From the NCBI GenBank assembly GCA_036274195.1, contig DASUGD010000031.1, positions 16,247 through 80,246 on the forward strand: a stretch of 64,000 nucleotides of DNA, written 5' to 3'. Shown one piece after another: positions 34,817 to 45,450 of this stretch. Each line of letters begins with the position of its first letter. The stretch's first letter is position 1. The DNA comes from JAJKIV01 sp036274195 (lineage in GTDB: Bacteria; Gemmatimonadota; Gemmatimonadetes; Gemmatimonadales; Gemmatimonadaceae). The position numbers were made by a program, and so were the translations under genes. Below the pieces are notes generated by a model. That model had not been told where the DNA came from. It did not search any database and saw only the letters and a program-made list of their open reading frames with translations.

Positions 34817-34849
34817 GAGGCCCGCACGGTTGCAGACCGTGCGGGCCTC
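34817..34849 (-). terminator. Intrinsic terminator after the phosphoglycosyltransferase gene
   Basis: A perfect 14-bp stem with a 5-nt loop; read on the minus strand it is followed by TTGTTT. It lies 30 bases beyond the stop at 34880 and abuts the start of the next minus-strand gene. Confidence 0.85.
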
Positions 34850-34879
34850 ATAAGCTAATCGCTGTCTCTCAACCCTGGC

Positions 34880-35698
34880 TCACCAGCCGCGTACCTTGAG
34901 CACCATGGTCGGGACTGTCTTCGCCATGATCAAGAGATCCTCGGCGAGGCTCTGGCGACGAAGGTACTCGAGATCGTAACGGACCTTCGCGCGCACGTCA
35001 TCGAGACACGAGTCGTAGCTCAGGTTGATCTGCGCGAGCCCGGTGATGCCCGGCTTCACGCGTTGACGAAGCGGATATTCCCGAATGTCTTCGCGCAAAC
35101 GCGCGACGATGCTCGGACGCTCCGGCCGCGGACCGACAATGTTCATGTCGCCCTTGACGACGTTGATGAGCTGCGGCCATTCGTCCACGCGGAACTTGCG
35201 AAGGAAACGGCCGAGCGGCGTGACACGCGGGTCGTTCACCGTGGCCCAGACCGCGCCGGACTTGCCTTCGGCGTTCACGTACATCGACCGGAATTTGTAG
35301 ATCGTGAACGCGGCCCCGCCGAGGTCCTGAAGCCGGCGCTCCCGGATCGCGAGCTCGCGTCGTCCGCGGCGGTCGATACCCACACGCGTCTGGGTGTAGA
35401 AGATCGGTCCACGGGACGTGAGCTTGATCGCGATGGCGACCAGCACGAAGAGCGGCGAGAGCACGGCGAGGGCAATGCCGCCGAGCGCCAGGTTCACCGC
35501 GCGGTTCAGTGCCTCCGACCGCTCACGCGGTACCACGTCGACAGCAGATTCGACGCTGTCGGCTTCACGAACTGCTTCGATCGCCCGCGTACGCTCGATC
35601 GACTTCGCGTCCGCAGGTTCGGGTCTTCGCGAGCGCCGGGTTCCGGTGGCCGGAACACGGACGCTGACGTGATCTGCAAGGTGCTGGTAGGACTCCAT
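34880..35698 (-). CDS. Undecaprenyl-phosphate sugar phosphotransferase (initiating PGT)
   Basis: 272 aa. About 65 polar N-terminal residues, one membrane segment (LALGGIALAVLSPLFVLVAIAI), then the bacterial sugar transferase domain: KFRSMYVNAEGKSG, FRVDEWPQLINVVKGDMNIVGPRPE (Asp-Glu catalytic pair), and PGITGLAQIN. It transfers a sugar-phosphate to undecaprenyl phosphate at the inner membrane and so starts the repeat unit. The multi-span N-terminal domain of WbaP/WcaJ is absent, as in small PGTs. GAGAGGAT precedes the ATG. Probably co-transcribed with the Wza-like gene 51 bases upstream. Confidence 0.88.
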   Translation of the reverse strand: MESYQHLADHVSVRVPATGTRRSRRPEPADAKSIERTRAIEAVREADSVESAVDVVPRERSEALNRAVNLALGGIALAVLSPLFVLVAIAIKLTSRGPIFYTQTRVGIDRRGRRELAIRERRLQDLGGAAFTIYKFRSMYVNAEGKSGAVWATVNDPRVTPLGRFLRKFRVDEWPQLINVVKGDMNIVGPRPERPSIVARLREDIREYPLRQRVKPGITGLAQINLSYDSCLDDVRAKVRYDLEYLRRQSLAEDLLIMAKTVPTMVLKVRGW

Positions 35699-35749
35699 AT
35701 CCTCTCGAAGTTACCGCAGGTTCTTAAATTCTCCTAACGAAACCAAAAA

Positions 35750-36604
35750 TCAACGGTTGGTGAGGTACGCCACCGCCCACACGATACCCATGACGCTCGC
35801 TGTTATCGCCGCCAACTTCTGCCAGCGGCTGGTGCCCGGCTTCGTCGGAACGTAGAGCTCATCGCCCGATCGGGCGCCGATGTCACTCATCGTGAGCTCC
35901 TTCTGGATGGCCGTCTGGATGCCGCCGCGATGCACCACGGTAGTGGATCCGCGACGTAGCTCGATCTTGCCCATCTCGGCGTTTTGCGAAGGGCCACCGG
36001 CGTTCATGACAACGTCCGTCACAGGAGTGTCCGTTCGAATCGAGTAGAACCCCGGTTTGGCTACATCTCCAGTGACCTGCACCCGCAACAACGCCTGAGC
36101 GCGTACCGAGGGGTCCCGAATGTACTTGGCTAGCTGGGTTGCCAGATAGCCCTGAAGTTCGGAATCCAAAATACCGGCAAGCGAAATCTCAGGGAGATTC
36201 GGCAACTGCAACTTCTGATCCGACATGACGGTGAACGTGTCGGAGAGGGCGCTGTCACCCGCAATGAATAGCAGGATGCGGTGTCCGGTCTGGAAATCGC
36301 CCTCGGCAAGTCGCTTTCGAATGACCTGTGCTTGCCACAGATACTCGGCGCGCTTGTTGGCGTTCTTCTCCGTTCGCGCGGCCTTCTCGAAATTCTCGGC
36401 GGCCTCGGTGAGCGTTGCCCGTTGTGGACTCACGCTGGCCGGTGTCGGAATGGGCTTGGCTGGCGCGGTCGATGTCGTTTGCCCGCCTGCGGTGCCGGCA
36501 ATGATCGGTAACGTCAGGATTCCGAAGAGGACGCCCGCAACCGTGCCTAACCGTGACGGGCGAATCGAAAGCAGTCGTCGAGTTGAGCTCATGTCGGTAT
36601 GCAT
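35750..36604 (-). CDS. Polysaccharide export protein, Wza/SLBB-like
   Basis: About 284 aa from ATG 36604; ATG 36592 is an alternative. N-terminal signal sequence with a hydrophobic core (LGTVAGVLFGILTLPIIAGTAGG). A short helical stretch rich in Ala, Glu and Lys (about 55-110) precedes a poly-export domain (DTFTVMSDQKLQLPNLPEIS) and an SLBB-like module (VQVTGDVAKPGFYSIRTDTP, VVMNAGGPSQNAEMGKIEL). One C-terminal transmembrane helix follows, as in outer-membrane Wza. It is expected to form the polysaccharide export channel, partnering the tyrosine autokinase at 38184. Confidence 0.82.
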   Translation of the reverse strand: MHTDMSSTRRLLSIRPSRLGTVAGVLFGILTLPIIAGTAGGQTTSTAPAKPIPTPASVSPQRATLTEAAENFEKAARTEKNANKRAEYLWQAQVIRKRLAEGDFQTGHRILLFIAGDSALSDTFTVMSDQKLQLPNLPEISLAGILDSELQGYLATQLAKYIRDPSVRAQALLRVQVTGDVAKPGFYSIRTDTPVTDVVMNAGGPSQNAEMGKIELRRGSTTVVHRGGIQTAIQKELTMSDIGARSGDELYVPTKPGTSRWQKLAAITASVMGIVWAVAYLTNR

Positions 36605-37116
36605 TGCCAGGACCCTTTGCAGCCTTCGTGCTAGTGTTTGGACATTACGTCGACGCCGTAAGTCACTGCTCCTCACCAAATTGATAGTGTATTCCGAGCA
36701 AGATGCCGGCGAACAGCAGCCGAGATTGTCGTGCGTGTACAACAGGGTCTGGCGGCGTTCCAACAGTTAGTCCAAGCCCCCAAGTCGTAACGGGAGTTGG
36801 GCACCCCGGGGGCTCGGCCGGCTGCATGAGCGTCGACGAAGCCAAAACGCCGGACAAGCTCGCATGACCAGCAAGTTGCCACCGAACCCGACCTCGAGTT
36901 GTGGCCTTGGTAACGCATTTCCATCGAAAGTGTAGCGACCGAACAGCAAAACCATCTCGGTCAATACCCTGAAATCACTGTAAGTCGTGCGACGTCAACT
37001 GGTTGAAATTCTGCCGCCCAGCTGCACGACTTCTGCAACGACAACGGAGCCTGGTGAGCTGGGTCACAATGCGCAACCGCGCCCCGGTTGCGAACCTTCT
37101 GTTTCACTGAGAGTGC
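36605..37116. promoter_or_regulatory. Large divergent intergenic region between export gene and receiver-GGDEF gene
   Basis: About 510 bases with lower GC than the genes. It must contain promoters for the minus-strand export genes and for the plus-strand gene at 37117. A 7-bp hairpin (GCAACCG/CGGTTGC, 37073-37091) sits near the latter. Sigma-54-like GG-N10-GC pairs occur near 36796 and 36902 but match consensus poorly. No credible ORF. Confidence 0.4.
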
Positions 37117-38058
37117 ATGCTCGACATCGATAAGACCACGGCACCTCCGCTCGTTCTCATTGCGAACGACCAGGAATGGTCCGCCCGCTCACTCGAAAGC
37201 ATCCTCGGACCGCAGGGCTACGCGGTCGTTCGCGCTCATACCGGCCGACAGGCGATCGACCTCGCGTGGCGAACGCATCCCGACGCGATCGTGATCGACT
37301 CGGGCATGCCGGATATCGGCGGGGTGGAGGTGTGCCGGCTGCTGCGGCAGGACTCGCGGTTCTCCGTCAGCACACCGATCATCGTGACGACCTCCGGACC
37401 GGCCGCTCGGGCTGAGCGGCTGGAAGCGTACCGTGCTGGCGCGTGGGAGTACTGTAGCGACCCGATCGACGCAGACCAGCTGCTACTCAAGCTGGAGACG
37501 TTCATCGCGTCGAAGCGCGAGCTCGATCAGTGCCACGATGACAGCCTGCTGGATCGTGACACTGGCCTCTACAACGTACGCGGGCTGACCCGGCGGGCAC
37601 AGGAGCTCGGTGCCGACGCGTCACGGCGGGGCGCCGCGCTCGCCTGCGTTGCGGTCTCGGTCACGCCTAACGGCGCAGTCGACGGCAACGACGCCAGCGA
37701 GCTCGCCCACCGCATCGCCGAGCACCTCGGCGAGATCTTCAGGCGAACGGCTCGAGTGTCGGACGTCATCGGCCACCTCGGTCGCTCCGAGTTCGGCATC
37801 ATTGCGCCGTCCACTGCGGCACCGGGCGCGGTACGACTCGTAGAGCGTATTCAGGAGACCATACAGTCCGCAACGTTCGACGGCGATCACGCGATTCGAT
37901 TGCGCGCGGGGTATTGCGCGGTCCCGAATTTCGCCGAGTCGTCGGTCGATGCGGTGGAGCTCCTCCTTCGAGCGGCCACGGCGCTTCGGCACGTGAAGGG
38001 GAGCGAGAGCGCGCAGATCACGGCTTTCGAGGACGTGCCCCTCCGATTCGTGCACTGA
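37117..38058 (+). CDS. Response regulator: receiver domain plus degenerate GGDEF domain
   Basis: 313 aa. The receiver (about 10-130) has DAIVIDSGMPDIGG with the phospho-acceptor Asp near residue 60. The second domain begins DRDTGLYNVRGL, the usual GGDEF opening, but the active loop reads LGRSEFGII instead of GG(D/E)EF. Diguanylate cyclase activity is therefore doubtful; it may act as a c-di-GMP or protein-binding domain. It lies alone between the Wza-like and Wzc-like genes on the opposite strand and probably tunes polysaccharide export. Confidence 0.78.
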   Translation: MLDIDKTTAPPLVLIANDQEWSARSLESILGPQGYAVVRAHTGRQAIDLAWRTHPDAIVIDSGMPDIGGVEVCRLLRQDSRFSVSTPIIVTTSGPAARAERLEAYRAGAWEYCSDPIDADQLLLKLETFIASKRELDQCHDDSLLDRDTGLYNVRGLTRRAQELGADASRRGAALACVAVSVTPNGAVDGNDASELAHRIAEHLGEIFRRTARVSDVIGHLGRSEFGIIAPSTAAPGAVRLVERIQETIQSATFDGDHAIRLRAGYCAVPNFAESSVDAVELLLRAATALRHVKGSESAQITAFEDVPLRFVH

Positions 38059-38106
38059 GCACTGCCGCCCGACACCCGCGGCCAGGCGCATAGCGGTCTA
38101 CGTAAC

Positions 38107-38144
38107 ACGCGGGGCCGATCGACTCGAGTCGATCGGCCCCGCGT
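38107..38144. terminator. Bidirectional terminator, loopless 19-bp-arm palindrome
   Basis: A perfect 38-bp palindrome with central CTCGAG lies between the convergent receiver-GGDEF and autokinase genes. A short T stretch follows on the plus strand. It resembles the element at 60105-60142. Confidence 0.75.
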
Positions 38145-38183
38145 TTGCGACAGAGGTTGTCGTCTATACTTGCACCCTTCGCC

Positions 38184-40607
38184 TCAATTGGCCCGCGCTG
38201 GCAGCGACGCTCCACCCGCCGGTACGAGGCGGGGGCCCTCATCCTCGTCGAGCGTCCCGTATCCATCCAGGTACGCGTAGTACTTGTACATCCCCTCGGC
38301 CTGTACGTCGTTGACGACGGCGCCGATCAACCGTACCGGGAGCCGGTCGAGTGTCGTCAGCTTGGCCTGGGCGAGCTTCCGGTCGGTCTGGCCCGTTCGA
38401 AGCACCAGCATCATCGTGCCGGCCGCGGCGCCTAACGCGTAGGGATCGATCCCCGCTCCGAGCGGAGCGGTGTCCACGATGATCGCGTCGAACCGCGATC
38501 GGAGCGCACGGATCATCTTCACCGTCGTATCCGCAGCGAGCAGCTCCGGTCCGCGGTGCCGGCGCGTCCCGCAGGGAATGAGGAACAGGTTCCCGTGCGA
38601 CGTCTCACGGATGACGTCTTCAACGACAATGTCACCAGTGAGATGGTCGACGAGACCGGGTCGCTGCGGGACGCCGAACGTCGAGTGCAGCTGCCCGCGA
38701 CGAATGTCGCCATCGATCAGGAGCGTGCGATATCCCGCCTCGGCAAACGCCAGGGCGAGGTTGGACGAGATGAGCGATTTGCCGTCGCCGGGGCCGGGGC
38801 TGGAGATGGCGACCGTCACGGGCCCGCTCCCGTTCGCGGCGTTGCGCACGTTGAGCCGCAACCCGCGGAACGCCTCGACGAGCTGTGCCTCGTCCTCCAT
38901 CCGCGTCGCGCCGTTCCTGCCGCGACGAATCGTCGGAATGGTGCCGAGAATGTCGAGTCCGAGCTCGTGGGTCGCCTGTTCCGGATAGCGGAAGCGCTTG
39001 TCGAGCAGATCGAGCAAGATGGCCAGCACGATGCCGAGCCCGAGGCAGCCGCCGATGACCATCAGGAGAATCATCGGCGCGGTGTTGCTGGCCGGCTTGA
39101 GTGGGGCCACCGCGGAATCGAGCACGCTCACGTCCGGAATGGCACTCGCCTCCGCGAGCTGTGCCAGCTGATATCGCCCCTTGATATCGGCGTAGAGTGT
39201 CGCGGCCAGATCGCGTTCGCGAGTCAGCCGCGACTCTTCGATCGATGTTGCCGGGATCCGCTGCATGTCGGACGACGCGGCGGCGATTCGACGATCGAGC
39301 TCGGCCTCCTGACGCCCGAGCTGCTCGAGCACCTGGCGCGTGATCGACGGCAGCGTTTGGGTCTTGATGCGCTCGACCTCCTGCACCTTCGCAATCACGA
39401 GTGGCATCTGCTCCGTGTACCGCGAGCGGAGCGTACGAAGTTCGGCCTCGGCCTTCGTGAGCTCGTCGACGGCCGCCTTCAGGTCCGGCGAAGATGCGAG
39501 CAGACTCGGAATGCTCAGCAGCTGCTCGGGCGTTATCCGGCTGTTCGGCCCCGACCCGAGCAATGCCTGAACCGCCTCGCGGTCGCGGCGGGCCGTCTCG
39601 CTCTGGACCTTCATGTTGAAGAAGCTGGCCGACGCCGGATCCTGAACGATCAACCCGTTGGGCAGCATCGGCAGGCCCTTGGGCTGCTCGAGCGAGATCT
39701 TGACCTCGAACTCCTTCAACTGCCGCTCGAGGTTCTGCAGGTTGGTGCTCGACTGCTCGAGCTGCTCGTTGAGGGCGATACGCTGATCGGTGAGGTTCTT
39801 CTTCTTCAGCGCTGCCGCCTCGGCGACGAACTCCCGGAGGATCGAGTTCATCTCCGTGGCCAGCGGCTGCGAGCGTTTGCCACGCAACGAGACTTTGATG
39901 AATCGGCTCTCGGGCGGGAGGTAGACGCTCAGGCGGCTGCGGAGATCTGCCGCTGCCTCGCGAGGGGTCGTGACCTCGAACTTCACCGGACTGCGCGCCG
40001 CGACGGCCTGCGCGTTAGGCACCCACGCGAAGCCCACGGTGCGCCCGACGGAGTCACCGAGCGTTCCGCTTTCCACGACCACGGTGGAGCGTGCGCGCTT
40101 CACCGCGAGATCGTATTTGTTCGTCGCCTTGTTGGCGGTCAGCGTGTACTCACCGGCCTGAAGGTCGGAGGTAGGCTCGAAGTTGTGAAAGAGCGCGGTA
40201 TCTGCCTCGGACCTCGGCGTCAGGTAGGTGCCGGACTTTCGCGCCACCGGATCGAGGATCGCGAAGCTGAGCAGTAGCTCCCGCCATGCTTCCTCCCGCA
40301 GCGTCACCTGCGGCCGGACAGGGCCTTTCGGGTCCGGCGACTCACCGATGACGATGGTGGTATCGACCTGATAGGTGGGCTTGATGAACCTGGTCGCTAC
40401 GACGCCTCCAGCGACGCCCAACAGCGTCATGATCGCGATCAGCCATTTGTACCGCCGCAGCGCCGAGACGTAGCGTCCGAGGTTCATGGCGCCCGATGCC
40501 GGGGCGGCCGGCGGCGCCGGCGGCCCCCAGCTCTGCATTGCGCCGTGGCCCCCATCGGGGGCTACATCCATGGACGGGGACGTCGATGGGACGAGAGATC
40601 CGGACAT
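38184..40607 (-). CDS. Polysaccharide co-polymerase / BY-type tyrosine autokinase (Wzc-like)
   Basis: About 807 aa from ATG 40607; an in-frame TTG at 40643 is an alternative. A Pro/Gly/Ala-rich cytoplasmic N-tail is followed by a first membrane helix (YKWLIAIMTLLGVAGGVVATR), a Wzz periplasmic domain with long coiled-coil stretches (about 240-480), and a second membrane helix (MILLMVIGGCLGLGIVLAILLDLL). The kinase has Walker A SPGPGDGKSLISSNLA, A' LLIDGDIRRG and B AIIVDTAPLG. The C-terminal Tyr cluster YKYYAYLDGYG is the autophosphorylation site. It controls chain length and export with the Wza-like protein. Confidence 0.92.
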   Translation of the reverse strand: MSGSLVPSTSPSMDVAPDGGHGAMQSWGPPAPPAAPASGAMNLGRYVSALRRYKWLIAIMTLLGVAGGVVATRFIKPTYQVDTTIVIGESPDPKGPVRPQVTLREEAWRELLLSFAILDPVARKSGTYLTPRSEADTALFHNFEPTSDLQAGEYTLTANKATNKYDLAVKRARSTVVVESGTLGDSVGRTVGFAWVPNAQAVAARSPVKFEVTTPREAAADLRSRLSVYLPPESRFIKVSLRGKRSQPLATEMNSILREFVAEAAALKKKNLTDQRIALNEQLEQSSTNLQNLERQLKEFEVKISLEQPKGLPMLPNGLIVQDPASASFFNMKVQSETARRDREAVQALLGSGPNSRITPEQLLSIPSLLASSPDLKAAVDELTKAEAELRTLRSRYTEQMPLVIAKVQEVERIKTQTLPSITRQVLEQLGRQEAELDRRIAAASSDMQRIPATSIEESRLTRERDLAATLYADIKGRYQLAQLAEASAIPDVSVLDSAVAPLKPASNTAPMILLMVIGGCLGLGIVLAILLDLLDKRFRYPEQATHELGLDILGTIPTIRRGRNGATRMEDEAQLVEAFRGLRLNVRNAANGSGPVTVAISSPGPGDGKSLISSNLALAFAEAGYRTLLIDGDIRRGQLHSTFGVPQRPGLVDHLTGDIVVEDVIRETSHGNLFLIPCGTRRHRGPELLAADTTVKMIRALRSRFDAIIVDTAPLGAGIDPYALGAAAGTMMLVLRTGQTDRKLAQAKLTTLDRLPVRLIGAVVNDVQAEGMYKYYAYLDGYGTLDEDEGPRLVPAGGASLPARAN

Positions 40608-41069
40608 TCGAGACGGTGAGAGCGTGACGGAGGATTGACTCAAGTCTAGTACAAACTACCAGAGCGCCGTGTGACCCATGTCCCACGCGGCGATTCGCAA
40701 CAGGCGGACGTGAGCCCGTTCCGCAAAATCAGGCCCACGCTCGAGGGTGCTGACGAAGGCCCCGGCCTGCCATTTTGAGGTTCGCAGCCGCCCCAGGAGG
40801 CAAGGAATACCCACCCCATGTCGATGTGATGCACCATACGGTGTCGAATGTGATACACAACCAGTGTGGCCACGCCGCTATGCTGTAGCTTGTTGGCAGC
40901 ATTTTTTCGTTGTGTCCAGACACCATGCTCGTCATACAGATGAGCCAGCATCGTGTGTTGTCACAATAGCGATTGTCTGGCGACCTGATTACGGTGATCG
41001 AATCCGGACGAACACCGGCGCGCCGCGGCGACCGTCGCTTGTGCGCCTCTTTGCTCAAGGAGTTTGTAG
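40608..41069. promoter_or_regulatory. Divergent AT-richer intergenic region upstream of the autokinase and NtrC-type genes
   Basis: About 460 bases, clearly less GC-rich than the flanks, with a T6 run near 40905. It must hold promoters for both directions. TGTGTTGTCACA near 40955 is a short imperfect dyad. I searched by eye for a TGGCAC-N5-TTGC sigma-54 box in both directions and found no good match. No credible ORF. Confidence 0.4.
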
Positions 41070-42604
<1,535 letters not shown>

Positions 42605-42608
<4 letters not shown>

Positions 42609-43768
42609 GCTCAGGCTTCAAACCAGGTCGCGTGCCGCGGTCGAAAGCACAGAAACCAGCCTCGCGTGGAACCGCAGTGATCGATTCGGAGGCGCGCGCC
42701 TCCGAATCGGTCGCGTCGAGCGCGGTGTCGCGGGCGCTCACGGCCGCGGTCGGCGACGTCGTTGCCGAGTGGCCGCACACCGAACACGGGGCCACGTCGG
42801 TCGGCGATGTGCGCACCACCGTCACCGCGCTCGCCGACAGCGTTAGGCAGGTGCTCAACGGCGAGACCGTCACGTTGGCGGGCTTCCCGCCCTTCGTTCC
42901 GGTTCGTCGCGCGCTCGAGCTGCTGCGGCGCGCGTTCCTGGAACGGGCCGAGTCGCCCGAAGTCGTGTCGGCTGGCGAGGGAAGCGTGCTGGAGGTGATC
43001 AAGGCGATCGAGCGCGTCCAGCAGTCGATCGATCAGGATGCGGCGCATCGGTTTGCCGCGCGACTGTCAGGGCAGGACGCGCAGCAGCTGGTGGTCGAGA
43101 TGGCGCACGACATGCGCTCTCCGCTCGGGTCGATTCTCATTCTGGCGGAGCGGCTGCGCTATGGGTCGGGCGGCACGCTGACGCCCATTCAGGAGCGACA
43201 GCTCGGACTCGTGTACTCCGCCGCGTTCGGCCTGAGCGCGCTCGCCGGCGACGTGATCGAGCTCGCGCGTGGCGGCACGACGCTGATGGACCAACCGCGC
43301 ATGCCGTTCCTGGTGTCCGATGTCCTGCAGTCGATCATGGACATTCTGCGACCGATGGCGGAAGAGAAACGTCTCGTCGTCCGATGTGTGGGGCCGGAGG
43401 CCGATCTGCGCATCGGGTACCAGGCCGCGCTCAATCGCGTGCTGCTCAACCTCGCGACGAACGCCATCAAGTTCACGAACGCAGGCTCCGTGGACGTGAC
43501 GTGCAAGCAGATCGACCGCAGCCGCGTGGAGTTTTCGGTGAAGGACACGGGGCGGGGCATCCCGCCGCACGTCATGTCGAACCTGTTCGAGGCGTTCCGT
43601 CAGCGTCAGATCACGGGCGACTACGCGTTCTCGAGCGCGGGGCTCGGACTGTCGATCTGCAAGAAGCTGATCGCTGCCATGGGCGGCGAGCTGGGCGTGG
43701 AGACGGAGCTCGAGAAGGGAACACGGTTTCACTTCGTGCTCGATTTGCCGCAGGGATCGAGACTGTAG
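42605..43768 (+). CDS. Soluble histidine kinase, partner of the NtrC-type regulator
   Basis: 387 aa from GTG 42605 (GTGA overlap). No membrane helices or recognisable PAS/GAF sensor. The N-terminal 140 residues are Ala/Val/Arg-rich with helical character. HisKA box VVEMAHDMRSPLGSILI (phospho-His), N box LNLATNAIKFT, G1 DTGRGIPPHV and G2 SAGLGLSICKKLI are all present, so kinase activity is expected. The signal must reach it in the cytoplasm, possibly through its N-terminal region or a partner protein. Confidence 0.88.
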
Positions 43769-43797
43769 GGAATCGGGAAGAGGGAATCGGGAATCGA

Positions 43798-43909
43798 CGG
43801 GAACGGGGAACCGAACAACGTCGAGACTGGACGGCGCCTAACTCCTCCCGCAGGTTAGACGCGCGCGCCGAACGCGCGCTCGCGCAGGCACCCCGGTTCC
43901 CCGTTCCCG
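43798..43909. repeat. Inverted repeat of GGGAAC-type heptamer words
   Basis: A perfect 16-bp inverted repeat: left arm 43798-43813, right arm 43894-43909. GGGAATC/GGGAAG tandem words precede it from 43768. It lies between the kinase and aminotransferase genes, directly against the latter's start codon. Confidence 0.7.
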
Positions 43910-43918
43910 GTTCCCGTT

Positions 43919-45214
43919 ATGTCTCATCGACGCGCCTTCATCTCTACCCTCGCCCGCGCCGGGCTCGCGGTTCCCGTCTTCCGTTCGAACGCGCTCGCGT
44001 CGGTCCTGCGCGCGGAGCATGTCGCGGGCGGTCGGCCCGCACTTCGGCTCGCGGAGGACGAAGCCTACTGGTCAGAGATCCAGCGCGCGTTCGACGCCGA
44101 TCGGACCCTGATCAACCTGAACAACGGCGGCGTGAGTCCCACACCGTCGCACGTGTTGGAGGCGATGATCCGCGATCTGCGCTTCTCGAACGAAGCGCCC
44201 GTGGAGCACATGTGGAGTGTGCTGGAGCCGCGGATCGAGAGCGTGCGCCGCGAGCTTGCGAAGGAATTCGGGTGTGACCCCGAGGAGATGGCGATCACGC
44301 GGAACGCGTCGGAGTCCAACGAGACGATGATCTTCGGGCTCGATCTCAAGCGTGGCGATGAGGTCATCGTCACGACGCAGAACTACCCGCGCATGATCAC
44401 GTCGTGGGATCAGCGCGCGCGCCGCGAAGGGATCGTCGTCAAGCAGATCAAGTTCACGGTGCCGCCGCCGTCCGATGACTACGTCGTCAACCAGTTCCGC
44501 GAGGCGATCACGCCGCGCACCCGCGTCATCGAGATCACGCACATCACCAACCTGACGGGGCAGATTCTTCCCGTCGCGAAGGTCGTCGCGATGGCGCGGG
44601 AGAAGGGGATCGAAGTGTTCGTGGACGGGGCCCATGCCTTCGCGCACTTCCCCTTCACCCGCGACGAGCTGGGGTGCGACTACTACGGCACCAGCCTCCA
44701 CAAGTGGCTCCTCGCGCCGATCGGCACGGGGTTTCTCTACGTTCGCCGGTCGAAGCAGAAGTCGCTGTGGCCGCTCATGGCTGCGCCGGCGAGCATGGAC
44801 GACAACGTGCGAAAGTACGAGGAGATTGGGACCCACCCGGCCGCGAACCACAACGCCATCGCGGCGGCCCTGGCGTTTCACCGCGCCATCGGCGGCGAGC
44901 GAAAGGTCGCGCGACTTCGCTATCTGCGCGATCGGTGGGCCAGGCGACTCCTGGCGGAGAGCTCGCGCGTCCGCGTGCTCACCCCCCTCGACGGGAAGCA
45001 GGCCGGTGGGATCGCGCTGTTCAACGTCGACGGCATCGACAGCGCCAAGCTGCAGGGGTGGCTGTGGACGAAGCATCGGATCATCACGACGCCGATCATC
45101 CACGACGAATTCAACGGGCTGCGCATCACGCCTAACGTCTACACGACGCTCGACGAGGTCGACCGCTTCGGTGACAAGGTGCTCGAAGCCATCGCCCGGG
45201 GCGTGAGTGCGTGA
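43919..45214 (+). CDS. Class V aminotransferase-fold enzyme with Tat-type signal
   Basis: 431 aa. N-terminus MSHRRAFISTLARAGLAVP contains a twin-arginine motif (RRAF) before a hydrophobic stretch. The PLP domain has LNNGGVSPTPSHV, ITRNASESNETMIFGL, FVDGAHAFAH and TSLHKWLLAP with the PLP Lys. This matches the isopenicillin-N-epimerase / cysteine-desulfurase-like group. Reaction unknown (epimerase, desulfurase or lyase). Export of a folded PLP enzyme is unusual but occurs in this group. No good ribosome site; an inverted repeat abuts the ATG. Confidence 0.78.
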   Translation: MSHRRAFISTLARAGLAVPVFRSNALASVLRAEHVAGGRPALRLAEDEAYWSEIQRAFDADRTLINLNNGGVSPTPSHVLEAMIRDLRFSNEAPVEHMWSVLEPRIESVRRELAKEFGCDPEEMAITRNASESNETMIFGLDLKRGDEVIVTTQNYPRMITSWDQRARREGIVVKQIKFTVPPPSDDYVVNQFREAITPRTRVIEITHITNLTGQILPVAKVVAMAREKGIEVFVDGAHAFAHFPFTRDELGCDYYGTSLHKWLLAPIGTGFLYVRRSKQKSLWPLMAAPASMDDNVRKYEEIGTHPAANHNAIAAALAFHRAIGGERKVARLRYLRDRWARRLLAESSRVRVLTPLDGKQAGGIALFNVDGIDSAKLQGWLWTKHRIITTPIIHDEFNGLRITPNVYTTLDEVDRFGDKVLEAIARGVSA

Positions 45215-45450
45215 GCTGCCTCAGGGCGGCTCGGTCGCGCCCGGGTCCTGGGCCGGCCTGTAACACGCTGACGCAGAACGCAGTGGCGGGAAACGCGGAG
45301 TCGAGCCGTCGCGCTCGGGTCCACGGCGTCACCACGGGGTCGGGATACATAGCGACCCGTACGGCGCCGGCAATGCCGTTCGCCGCCGTGGCTCGCTAGC
45401 TTTCACCGCACGCTATCACAGACCCGAGATCGCTTGAGGGAGAACGCGGC

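Noticed and set aside
36795..36920. Sigma-54-like GG-N10-GC pairs upstream of the receiver-GGDEF gene
   Set aside because: They lack the TT before the -12 GC and most of the -24 consensus. Such weak matches are expected by chance.
38556..40277. 573-codon plus-strand open frame opposite the autokinase gene
   Set aside because: The minus-strand frame has a complete Wzz/BY-kinase domain order; the plus-strand product shows no motif and strong Arg bias.
40890..40915. TTGGCAGCATTTTTT as a sigma-54 box upstream of the NtrC-type gene
   Set aside because: The -12 GC is absent at the required spacing.
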